NCBI GenBank assembly: GCA_963678675.1
Contig: OY783193.1
Span: 35,750,430 to 35,814,429, forward strand
Origin: Xiphydria camelus
Taxonomy: Eukaryota > Arthropoda > Insecta > Hymenoptera > Xiphydriidae
Length of the DNA: 64,000 nucleotides
Reading direction: 5' to 3'
The notes below the pieces were generated by a model. It made no database searches. It saw only the letters and a list, made by a program, of their open reading frames with translations, and was not told the origin of the DNA. Of the stretch, positions 55,413-64,000 are shown in pieces. Made by a program: the position numbers and the translations under genes. Position 1 is the stretch's first letter, and each line of letters begins with the position of its first letter.

Positions 55413-57034
55413 CTTGTTTCGGATTTTCTTATCTTTTGCCGAATTATATTAATCCCCATCTCTCACGTGCAACTCACTACTCTTTGCGAGTTCCTAAAAT
55501 CTGATTTTGACTTTTGTAATCTATACGTTCTATGTCTAGGTATACTATTTACATAGATACGAAAGCTCGTTTAGTCCATTAAGGCGGTACTTGAAAAGTA
55601 CTGAAATCTTGCTTGTCCATAAAATACCCTAGAAATGAACTTTAACTTTTTTTGTAGATCTTTAAAAATTTTATTTTTCGTTCGTTTTATGAAATGATAG
55701 GTATAGCTTAACATTGATCATTTCACATCCTTGAAAATCCTGAACAAATTCTTAAAAATCCTTGAAAAGTACTCGACTTTCATCGTGAACCAGTACTAGA
55801 CACCCCGTTAAAGCTCTCATCAAAAATGCTCTAATTTTTTCCCAATTTATCGCTTCCACGACTCCCTGAACTTTACAAGTGCATTGTCCTGCTTGTTACC
55901 TGTACAAGCAATTCTTCCATAAGCTACACTATTCCCAAGCACACCGAACGGTTTTCCGATTTTCGCACCACTTACACGGCGCAGACGAAAAAAAAAAACC
56001 CAAGCTTTTTATCCCACAAAGCCGCAAACGCGCAGCCACGACGAGCCTCAAGCTCCCCGATTTTTCCCGAGCGAGAATCGCCGTCGTCGCGACTCGCTGC
56101 ACTTTGCAAGTCAGCCTCCGCCGCAAAGTCGCGCGAAAAAGTCCTCCGTCGTACAGCCCCCGCGGCGATCCGCGTAGGTATACCCACACACGTATATAGA
56201 AGCTGCGCGAAGGCGGTCGTCGCTTTTACCGACATCTAACGCGAAAAATGTGATGACTCGCTCCCGCGCGGCGCGTTCGGCGTTCCGCTTTATTCGCGGC
56301 CGCATTCTGCCGACCTAAGCGTCCCCGGGTAAGTTCGTTGTCCCGTTGGAACGATAACTCGGGAAGTCGGTGGCCGTCGACGATGAGATTCCGGCGCGCG
56401 GACGGGGGAGCGAGACGGTATAGAGTCAGCCGAGTCCGTTCCCAGCTCCGGGGGGGGGGGGGGGGTCTCGAATTTTAATTACCGTGCGGTTTGCTTCTGC
56501 GGGAGAGAGAGGTGGGGGAAAGGAGGAGTGGGGGGAGAGTCGCCTTCTCCCGGAGGAGGCGAGTGGTGAGAGACGAGCGAACAGACCGTTCCGGCGAAGA
56601 ATCGCGATGCGGCTGCTCGTCCCCGATGTGCGGTTTCCTCTTGGTTTCCTTTTTTACCCGTCCGGACTCACTGCCCCATATCCGATGCAATTACGTCACC
56701 GTGCGGCTTCGAGGGTCGAAAGCACGCTGCCTCTTCCAGCGAGACTCTATCCCTCTCGCGTTTCGTAGAGGAGACTCGTGCTCGCGAACCGCTCCTCATC
56801 CTGGCGGTCGAGAATCAGGTCGAAGCTGCAGTGTCTTCGATTCCCGGAATGTTTGCCCTCTCTTCCTTTCGTTAACGTGGATGTACCACGCGGAGCGGGG
56901 TTTCCTCTTTCGAGTGGATCGCGGAGCGTGCAGGTCGTTGTGGAGCGATGCGGGAAGATCGCTGCTGCTCCTGCTAAGAGATAATTTATACGGAGAAAAG
57001 ATATTCACGGTGACGGCAAATTTTGTACTAACTA
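55413..57034. other. Non-coding stretch, CpG-rich at about 56010-57000
   Basis: AT-rich until 55990, then strongly CpG-rich. The longest frames (56491-57066, 191 codons plus; 55879-56199 plus; several minus) overlap, are Arg/Ser-rich and are not recognisable. A G16 tract lies at 56450-56465. Possible promoter island; no gene called. Confidence 0.4.
56450..56465. repeat. Poly-G tract (16 bp)
   Basis: Sixteen consecutive G within a CpG-rich patch. Potential G-quadruplex component with neighbouring G-runs to 56535. Confidence 0.9.
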
Positions 57035-57294
57035 CTGCAAAACTGAATTACTTCGAAATGACGTAACAAAGTATTTTTGCAGAAACTTTATTGCTGATAC
57101 GGCAAAAGTATACATAGGTATTTGCTGAATTATTTATTACAGCAAAGGATTATTTCGCTGTACTCACTGATAATTTTTACTTTATGTTGCGAAAAATATT
57201 TGTTGTAAATAATGTTTATTGTAGTAGTGAAACATTGTACCAGTTGTTGCAAATCTGAATTACTTTGAAATGACGTAACAACCTTTTTCTTTGC
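57035..57294. repeat. Pair of direct repeats 210 bp apart
   Basis: CTGCAAAACTGAATTACTTC then GAAATGACGTAACAAAG at 57035-57072 recurs as TTGCAAATCTGAATTACTTT then GAAATGACGTAACAACC at 57247-57284. The flanks include TACGGAGAAAAG at about 56990 and TTTTTTTTCCGTGTA at about 57449, which look like inverted MITE termini. The direct repeats may therefore be an internal duplication of one element. Confidence 0.65.
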
Positions 57295-57499
57295 ATAGAT
57301 GGCGACATGTATTAGCCGCATTCGCACGAGATATACCTTGATTGCAATTATCTCTACACATATAACTTATTGTTTGAACTTATACATATACCTGTGTCTT
57401 ACATACTTAAACGAAGAATCTTATTTTGCCAAGACTATAAAATCATTTTTTTTCCGTGTAGAACTACCGAATAGTCGTGCGTTCTAAGACGGTCGTTTT

Positions 57500-57640
57500 G
57501 GCGAGTCATTATCTCGTTATCTATGGATAATTGGCCCATATTGATATCAAACTTTTTTGTAGATCGAAATATATTCTACAAAAAAGTATTCTACCAATTT
57601 TGACGAAAACTTCATGAATTACGAGATAATCGAGGTTTAA
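57500..57640. repeat. Family K-like element, diverged
   Basis: Near-palindrome. GCGAGTCATTATCTCGTTAT and AATTACGAGATAATCGAGGT form the outer arms; TTTTTGTAGATCGAAATATA and TTCTACAAAAAAGTATTC form the inner ones. It resembles 44489-44691 in layout and spacing but is considerably diverged. Confidence 0.55.
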
Positions 57641-59019
57641 CAGCATTCTGAATAATACACCAGTTAAATTGACTGTCTGCGGTAGTTCTAGCGTTGAAGC
57701 TGTAATCTCGAGACTTTTCTTTCTACAAATCTCCGGCAGATTTGCCAATGTTTGTATTTAAATATAACAATGGATATATGTATAGTTGGGTGCGAATGGT
57801 CGACTATAGTAGCGCTACACGGACGTGGTTTCACTTTCTAGATGAATCTCTTTTTACTCGCGTATGCAGGCCACACACGCACCGGGAGAAAGTCTCGCGT
57901 AGGACGGGCGATTCCGATCGTATAAGCGGGTAAGTAACTATGCGTGACGTTTCGCCAATGCGATTCCAGATGCGTGTGATATGTACTCGGTTACATTGGG
58001 AACTCTGTAACGGTATTTCGAGGAGGTGGAAGAGGATCACCGAGGCGCGCTTCTAGTTACTCTCTGGTATCGATTTTCGACTGCGGTTACGCGGAGTCGG
58101 ATTTCCATCGAGGTGCATGTCGTATATGTAAGGGCAAAAAGAGAAGATTGGATATAGGAATTGTGCGACGCGAGTGAAAAGAAATTTTTTGTCGCACACT
58201 CTAATTGGACGAGTCCATGAAAGTCAGGGAATGTGTGAGAGAGAGGCTCTTATGTGTTCATTATATACTGTTAAAAGTTTCCTTAATTTTCAGATACGAT
58301 AAGGCGCGAATGTTTTATAATATTTCAATCGTTTCTTAATTTTAAGGTACAATCTCGCAGAAATTCATGATCTATGCCACGTTTTCCTGAATTTTAAGTG
58401 AAGATTATATAATGTTCAAGAAACATTTATGTTTGATGAAAACTTCAATACTTTCCTGAAGTTTAAGATAAGTATTGTTAACAGTGTAGAGTTATAGGCG
58501 GCGTTTTCACCTGTAGGTTCTCACACGATTTCCATATTTGGCTTCCTCGTTTTGACCTTGTCTCGCTGACGGTACTGTTTCTCGGTATGCGTGCATTGAG
58601 AAAACGATATGATGACAGATAATGGGTACCTATATACATTAATGGTATAAGGTTCATACATTAGTAGTTAATATAATCGAGTAACAGTTAAGGTAAATCT
58701 ATTAGCATGTACGTAATAAATCCTACGGTGTATTCGCTAGTGTATGATGTGATAACTGTTACTTTATCTATATTAACCGCCTTGTCGATTTCAAGCGACA
58801 TAATTTCTAACTTTTGATGCGCTGACAATTAAGAAATACCATTAACTGTTAATGTTTCGTTCTCTTAATGTAAGAACTATAATTATACTTGATGAAATAT
58901 TTAATGTATGGAGCTACGAGATATTGTCCTACATAGCAAAACTATATGATTAATTTCTACACAACAAGACATTATATATAATAATTACCATACGGCAACA
59001 TTTTTATCAAAATCTCTTC
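57641..59019. other. Non-coding stretch with degenerate short tandem motif
   Basis: Between 58278 and 58472 the motif TTTCCTTAATTTTCAGATA recurs four times in degenerate form (58278, 58331, 58382, 58451), at about 51-69 bp intervals. Nothing else is recognised. Confidence 0.4.
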
Positions 59020-59287
59020 ACATTGAGAAAACAATTTATTCATTGGTAACGAACGTATGTTTGAATATGGCGATATGAAAATATTGTTTGGCCAAATAAA
59101 TATCCATTAATTATTACGATATTTATTTCACACAGACATTTCGAGGTAATTTTTTTAACGCAATAGTACATTCCAATAATCGACATATATTTAAGTTAAT
59201 ATTTCCTTGTCCTAGCGAAATTGTATTAGTTTCCCCATATTTGAAAATACGATTGTCGTCTACAAATAAACTATAACTTCTCACTGC
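59020..59287. repeat. MITE-like element, family C, copy 9
   Basis: ACATTGAGAAAACAATTTAT to ACTATAACTTCTCACTGCA. It contains TTTGAATATGGCGATATGAA, CGATATTTATTTCACACAGA and TTCCCCATATTTGAAAATAC. Moderately diverged. Confidence 0.75.
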
Positions 59288-60405
59288 AACAAACTATTTT
59301 TCAGCGGCATAACGTTACATACCAAAAGTTGCGCATTGAATTTCCGCGTAACTCTTTTACTCGTAACATTTTATCGCGTACCTATAGCATTCACCGCAAC
59401 CCAATTTACGCGAAACATTTCTGATACCTTCCGTATACGCGTTGATGTATAGTACGTCGGGTAGTCGATAGCGCGAGCATGTGAGGTATCACACTCTGAA
59501 AACATTCCCAAGAAAATTCTCCGCTCTCGTTCTCTCCTCCCTCTAAGTACAGAGAGGACCAGAGAAAGACCGAGAAATAGCGCGGGCAGAGCTGCGAAAC
59601 AGAGAAGCGAAATTCTATCCGGCTCCCCGTGCTCGCCGAGAAATTAAAGAAAGCACAAACAGCGCGGGATATAGGAGCGCAGCCTTCGAACTCCAATCGC
59701 GCCCCCGAGCGATTCGTCTTTCCCGCTCCTTTCGTACCTCCCGAGCATCCGTCACCCCGGCGAATTCCTCCCCGCGTTGACGGGAGATATTTTCCTCCGC
59801 GCTCTCAGCGGAAGAGAGGGAACCCAGTAATTTCCCCGAACCGGAATCGCGTGTAGGTATTCATACGGGCGAGCGTGTGGGCGCGTTGCATCCGCTCGAT
59901 ATGTCTCCTCTCATGCACCGCTGTAGAAGGAGCTCACCTACACGAAAGCGAGAACTCTTCCGCGGGTGAAAAACGTTCAAAGGAGCGCGCAACGGGCGAA
60001 ATGGAGCGTCACGGTCCTCCGAGGAGAGTACAGAACGCGCGGACAATAATCCCCTGCCTTCCCGCGACTCCTCCGTGAATTTCTGCTCGAAAGCACTCCT
60101 CGAGAGTTCCGCGACGTATACGCGGTGTATTTCGGTGAGGATCGGGGGAGGGGGCGAGTTACAACGTTAAATTAGGGGATACGCCGAAGAGCATTCATGG
60201 AGAGGGACTTGCGAGGGGGCGATGTCGAAGGTCTGGCAGAGGGCGTGCGGTGAACGCGTTACGTTTCGTTGACTGCCTCCGTATAGGGTAGGGGATGAAA
60301 CAGGTTCGTTCTTCAACGAGATTTTAGTTTTTGGAGATTGTTTTACCTTCTTTTCCGTTGAAGTTGATATACATAACTGCAGTGGTTGTATTACTTTAGT
60401 TTTTA
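59288..60405. other. CpG-rich non-coding stretch (about 59480-60280)
   Basis: GC- and CpG-rich, with overlapping frames on both strands that match nothing known (59406-59696 minus, 59629-59856 plus). It contains copy a of an old local duplication (see 60145-61445). Confidence 0.4.
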
Positions 60406-61445
60406 CACACTGTAAGAAAAATGTGTATTTTTAATATATGATACTTTTGTATAAGGCTTTTTTCCAATTGATTAGGAAAATCAACATACTACGTAATTAT
60501 GAAAATTACTATATTTCCTTATGAAATTGTCCTTACAAATTTCATGACCGAATATATTAATTTTCACAATTACGTATCGGATAAAAGCTTTATGTGGAAT
60601 TAAATTTAATACAAAATTTTATTTGCAGTGTGTACGTAAGACGAAGAATGGGATGTGCTCATTCTTCAATGATGTTCAAGTTCTTGAAAATTATTTTATT
60701 TCGTTTTTTATCGAGATTGTGTGAGATATAACCATGGCTGCATTATTTATCGAAATTCTTAATTTATCATTATATTAAAGGTCTTTTGATGCATGCAAAA
60801 GGATATAACGATTAGAAATAATCATTCATTTTTTTTGTACTTTTTGAACAGTATCTTCAATGCAGTGATAAACTGATAATTTCGATAACGCTGCTATAAA
60901 AAACACAGCTGAAGTTATTATTATAATCACATTCAACACTATGGGAAATAAACATTTTATAATAATGTCATCTAATGTTAGATGCACCTGTGATGCGTAT
61001 ACGGTGATTTGGGGTAGGCTCGAGAGAAAGATAAGTTCAACGTTAAATTAGAAGCTGCGCCAAAAAGTTCGCTCCACTTCTTGTTCGCGCGCTAAGATAG
61101 CGATAGACGACCAGGGCGACTCGACGGGGGAATATCGAACGTCTGGCATTGTACGGGATGAAAAACAACGGTATACCTAGATACCCTTATATATATATTC
61201 CTCTGTTCGTTTCCTCCTTCTCAACTCCGTGCTCCAAGTTCTCCCGGGTCTCTTTGAAGTATTTTTCTTCCTCCTTTGCGATCGGCAGTCCTATACCTGT
61301 AAGAGAGTATACGAATTTCTCCAGAAAGCACCTCTGGGATATGTGCTTTCGTTAATGTATTCCTGTTAGAGAGGAATTGAGAGAGGGAGATAGGAGGAAT
61401 AAGCTGTACGGCGCTAAATTAAGGGATGGGCGGAATGCTTGTTTC
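60145..61445. repeat. Old degenerate local duplications
   Basis: Three positions share a word order. At 60157-60170 ACAACGTTAAATTAGGGG is followed by GTCTGGCAGAGGG at 60231. At 61037-61052 TTCAACGTTAAATTAGAAG is followed by GTCTGGCATTGTACGGG at 61141. At 61408 ACGGCGCTAAATTAAGGG is followed by GGGCGGAATGCT. Separately, 60300-60400 (TTCGTTCTTCAACGAGATTT) resembles 60650-60755 (GCTCATTCTTCAATGATGTT) on either side of a family E insertion. These suggest an old tandem-duplicated region, heavily diverged. Confidence 0.45.
60406..60632. repeat. MITE-like element, family E, copy 4 (TA-flanked)
   Basis: CACACTGTAAGAAAAATGTG to ATTTTATTTGCAGTGTG, flanked by TA on both sides (60404-60405 and 60633-60634). 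The arms are GTATAAGGCTTTTTTCCAAT and CGGATAAAAGCTTTATGTGG. It interrupts the local duplication described at 60145-61445. Confidence 0.88.
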
Positions 61446-61757
61446 GGTTGTTGCACGTTCATGTAATATGTATATGCATGATGCAACGTATCGAAACCAA
61501 ACTAGAACTAGTATGGTCAGCAAAACTTCCGATAGTGGCTGATATAATTGAGTTTGGACCACTTTCGTAATATTGAGGAAATGTTATGAATAATGATAAC
61601 AACAACAACAACAACAGTTATTATTACAATTGCAATATTATAAAAAACATACGATAACGCTTCGACTAGAATGTCGATCGTCTGACGACATACGAAATGA
61701 AAATCTACTATATACATACATATATATAGTATTACAGCACAGCGAGAATAATTAAAA
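60633..61757. other. Non-coding stretch
   Basis: No gene. Holds parts of the old duplication and an (AAC)n tract at 61597-61617. A 93-codon minus-strand frame at 61517-61798 is Val/Ile-rich because of that tract. Confidence 0.4.
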
Positions 61758-61759
61758 AC

Positions 61760-62014
61760 ACACTCAGAAAATAGTTTATTTGCAGTCAACAAACGCATGT
61801 CTAAATATGGCGGAACAAATATGTTGTTAGTACAAGTAAATATTCGTTAATAATTATGTTATTTTATTGACGCAATTAAGTGCTTCGAGGAAATTGTTTT
61901 AATGAAATAAACATTCTAGTATAATTAACGTGTATTTCCTTATACTGACGAAATATTTATTTCGCCATATTTGAAAGTATATTTATGAACTATAAATAAA
62001 CTGTTTTCTCTTGT
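61760..62014. repeat. MITE-like element, family C, copy 10
   Basis: ACACTCAGAAAATAGTTTAT to AACTATAAATAAACTGTTTTC. It contains AAATATGGCGGAACAAATAT, GTTATTTTATTGACGCAATT and ATTTATTTCGCCATATTTGA. Good preservation. Confidence 0.82.
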
Positions 62015-62053
62015 CGGTTCGTAGCACAACGTGCTATATATACACGAAGAAAT

Positions 62054-62236
62054 TTGATTGCTAGGTAATGACTAGGTACTATGCCAGAGATGACAGCTTC
62101 AACAATATTATGTTGAATAATCTGCAGCCTAGCCATGACTGTCATTCGAATAGTGATGATTACTATTCTGCAGATTTATCAACACAATATTGCCGAAGCT
62201 GTCCTCTACTTAGGTACTATTCTGGCATAGCAATTT
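62054..62236. ncRNA. Candidate hairpin locus or foldback (unverified)
   Basis: The core arms are 62092-62127 (GACAGCTTCAACAATATTAT then GTTGAATAATCTGCAG) and 62168-62203, whose inverse is GACAGCTTCGGCAATATTGT then GTTGATAAATCTGCAG. Outside them, GACTAGGTACTATGCCAGAG and TAGGTACTATTCTGGCATAG extend the symmetry with a shifted register. Three of five core differences would be G-U pairs in a minus-strand RNA. It may be an old MITE or a transcribed hairpin; no second copy was found here. Confidence 0.4.
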
Positions 62237-62245
62237 CATTATACT

Positions 62246-62750
62246 ATAATATATTTTTACCTATCTATAATATTTTCCGCATTATCATGACGATATGACG
62301 ATATCTCGTCAATGCGTATACTTATCCGCCATTGCGCACTTTTATTTCATTCTACTCTTTAATTCGCAATGGTAAACGTCGAACCCCGAGACAAACTGCG
62401 TCCTCCTCTCCTTCCTTCTCTCGATTCAACCCCCTTTTCATCGGTATATTCCCCGAAGTCTTTTTCTTCTTTAGCAACCGGTAGCTACAAATTGGAAAGC
62501 GCAACGTAACACTGAGTTTTCGCTTTTCCTGTTTCCTTCTCTCTTTATCTTCTCTCTCTGTTTCTTTGATCCCATCTCTATGTGTATACAGACCTCGACG
62601 AACGATATAGAGGTGGGGGTCGGGAGTTTTCATTCCGCGATGGTAGCTTGGCATCGATCGGATTGGATACGCAATAAGAATATAGCTGCGGCTAGAGATA
62701 TAACAACGAGTCTTTATCGCATTATATCGCATGATATAAATCAATTTTTA
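62246..62750. other. Non-coding stretch
   Basis: The interval 62390-62480 (CCGAAGTCTTTTTCTTCTTT then AGCAACCGG) weakly resembles 61245-61290 (TGAAGTATTTTTCTTCCTCC then TTTGCGATCGG). A 130-codon minus-strand frame (62352-62744) is Lys/Arg-rich and unrecognised. Confidence 0.35.
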
Positions 62751-62968
62751 CACTGAGAAAAAAATTGTTCGATTTAAATAAATTTTGAGGTTACGGGTAG
62801 ATTACTAAATATATAGTTATTCGTATAAATATTTAGTTGAAGTTGCTAAGTATCAAGTTACTTCAACTAAATTTTATTCGCTCAAACAACGTATTTATTG
62901 TTGGCCGCCCGAGAAATTGTAGTTTGAAACATTTAATTACTTAAATCAGACGATGTTTTTTTTCAGTG
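62751..62968. repeat. MITE-like element, family I, copy near right end
   Basis: CACTGAGAAAAAAATTGTTC then GATTTAAATAAA on the left. The right end reversed reads CACTGAAAAAAAACATCGTC then TGATTTAAGTAATTAAATG. TA precedes the left end. The inner arms around AGTTGAAGTTGC and ACTTCAACTAAAT are inverted. Confidence 0.8.
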
Positions 62969-63041
62969 ATATTTTCTTCATTGTCCGCGATGCGGGTACA
63001 TACATAAACGTCACTATAGGTGTGCACTTGAAGCGGCCGCG

Positions 63042-63275
63042 CCCAGGCGGAAAAGTTCGATATATTTTATATATAACCCATATGTGGCTTTGGTCATACA
63101 CATGAATTATATATGATTTCTATATTTTTCATATAGGGGCTGTATACATATTTTTGAATGTTTGTATAATCTACATATAGTCCACATATGGTTAGTATAG
63201 AAGTCATATATAATCCATGTATGACCTAAACTACACGTGGATTATGTAAAAAATGTATAGAATTTTTCTGCCTGC
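63042..63275. repeat. MITE-like element, family F, copy 4
   Basis: CCCAGGCGGAAAAGTTCGAT on the left and AGAATTTTTCTGCCTGC on the right. The interior alternates AACCCATATGTGGCTTTGGT and ATATAATCCATGTATGACC-type words in both orientations. Confidence 0.85.
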
Positions 63276-64000
63276 ACGTCGATAATAATTATCGGGAGAG
63301 TGCTCGAGGCGCGCGTGCTCTGTTTGGATTCTCCCATTGAAAATGGGGTGATATTTGTCATTGCTCCGTCGATGAGTCGTCGATATTCGTCGTATGGGTG
63401 TGCGCCGTGCAGGCGACGGGCTCGCGAAAATGCGTCATTGGCCGCGGTACGTTATACCACCGTGAAGAGTGCAGCAGCCCGCATGACGCGGCGCGTTTCA
63501 TTATTTAGAGTGCTAATTGCGAGGGGCGTTTAATAAATTATCAGCCCGCTTGCTCTCGCGCGCGTGACGACCCTTCTCTCTGCTGCTTTCAATTGTGGGG
63601 AAAGGATTTGCTGTTAAAAATTTACGGGATACTTTGCGCTCGTGTATATATACGTCGTATTCGAAGATTAAAATAGCGTAGCGTGTGTTTCACGCAATAT
63701 TCTTTTTCGTAACTGTGTAAGTCACACTGCCATCGCAATAGAGGATGATTAATATGGCAAGGGTGGTTGGTGAAATTGCACGTGTGGTCGATAACACGAT
63801 CCACAACTGATATCCATTATCCTACCGCAATAATGTGAACGAGCATGGGTTAGTTGCCTAAATTGGATCGCTCGCTTAGGACTCCAACTACGAGAGTACC
63901 TATACAGAGAGTAACAAACGATATATTCGAATGAGAAGCATTTTGCAAATTTAGTTCTATGGAACAAAAATGCGTTTGATGAAATTAATAGTTTATGCTT
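63276..64000. other. Non-coding right end of window
   Basis: CpG-rich to about 63570, then AT-rich. Frames at 63300-63533 (+) and 63622-63967 (-) are unrecognised. A gene could continue beyond the window edge, but nothing here shows it. Confidence 0.35.

Noticed and set aside
56491..57066. 191-codon plus-strand open frame
   Set aside because: It lies in a CpG-rich patch where stop codons are rare, overlaps open frames on the other strand, is Arg/Ser/Leu-rich without domains, and ends in AT-rich repeat-like DNA.
57035..57294. Direct repeats as LTRs of a retroelement
   Set aside because: They are about 40 bp, lack TG...CA ends, and the interval between them has no primer-binding site or coding trace.
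8526..60632. Family E as a Transib element (CACWRTG ends)
   Set aside because: The end CACTGTA resembles the Transib/RSS heptamer, but the seventh base differs and the clear flank at 60406-60632 is a TA duplication, not a 5-bp one.
10441..62014. Family C copies as a CRISPR-like or satellite array
   Set aside because: Copies are dispersed at kilobase distances, variable in length, have inverted ends and lie in a eukaryotic genome.
1..64000. Enrichment of TACCTA/TAGGTA words
   Set aside because: Many are visible (for example GTAGGTACCTAC at 49945), but my rough count is near the chance expectation for 64 kb on both strands. A formal count against shuffled sequence would be needed.
1..64000. 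tRNA, snRNA, rRNA and well-known microRNA sequences
   Set aside because: I scanned for tRNA T-arm words and common insect microRNA seeds (let-7, miR-1, miR-10, bantam and others) and found no convincing match by eye.

Overview
The window is 64 kb of non-coding nuclear DNA from an animal. It is most likely an arthropod and probably an insect; a hymenopteran is my best guess. The reasons are an AT-rich background with intact CpG dinucleotides, sharp GC/CpG-rich patches, a mariner-type transposon relic, and very many short inverted-repeat (MITE-like) elements. The order-level guess is inference only. I can support no host protein-coding exon, tRNA, rRNA or known microRNA. The open frames in the window are short, or long only where GC-rich DNA makes stop codons rare, and none reads as a protein I recognise except two broken transposase fragments.

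What fills the window is a dense, layered set of non-autonomous DNA transposons. By eye I sort them into families A to K plus R, together with several single elements, covering roughly a fifth of the window by my own addition of lengths. Families A, B, C, E, G and I differ inside but share the terminal motif TA-CAC(T/C/G)G(A)GAAAA. Several copies are flanked by TA on both sides, as expected for Tc1/mariner-type target-site duplication. Insertions are often nested: B in A (24.8-25.3 kb), D in C (31.4-31.7 kb), I in K (43.4-43.8 kb), and a possible three-level nest at 33.9-34.6 kb. Both G copies abut the end of a C copy.

Layout: 0-4 kb holds a family I copy, an (AG)n tract and a 267-bp near-perfect palindrome. 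4-10 kb holds A copies, an old 250-bp duplication, the mariner relic, E and F copies and a hairpin. 10-28 kb is C, D, R, F, J, B, H and A copies among CpG-rich patches, with a 237-bp tandem duplication at 23.6 kb. 29.7-30.2 kb is a 507-bp inverted-repeat element carrying paired CRE and CCAAT motifs. 31-48 kb is G, C, D, the DDE transposase scrap, nested A, E, H, K, I, R and a wobble-paired hairpin at 40.2 kb. 49-64 kb has a 320-bp foldback with a solo arm, a 118-bp tandem duplication, C, E, F and I copies, old local duplications near 60-61 kb and a hairpin at 62.1 kb.

No pathway or operon logic can be drawn, because no host genes are present. The functional candidates are RNA-forming hairpins (3355-3621, 9171-9320, 40172-40300, 50870-51192, 62054-62236), the mobile CRE/CCAAT element, and CpG-rich patches that could be promoters or unrecognised 5' exons. 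All family assignments, identities and counts come from reading and not from alignment software.
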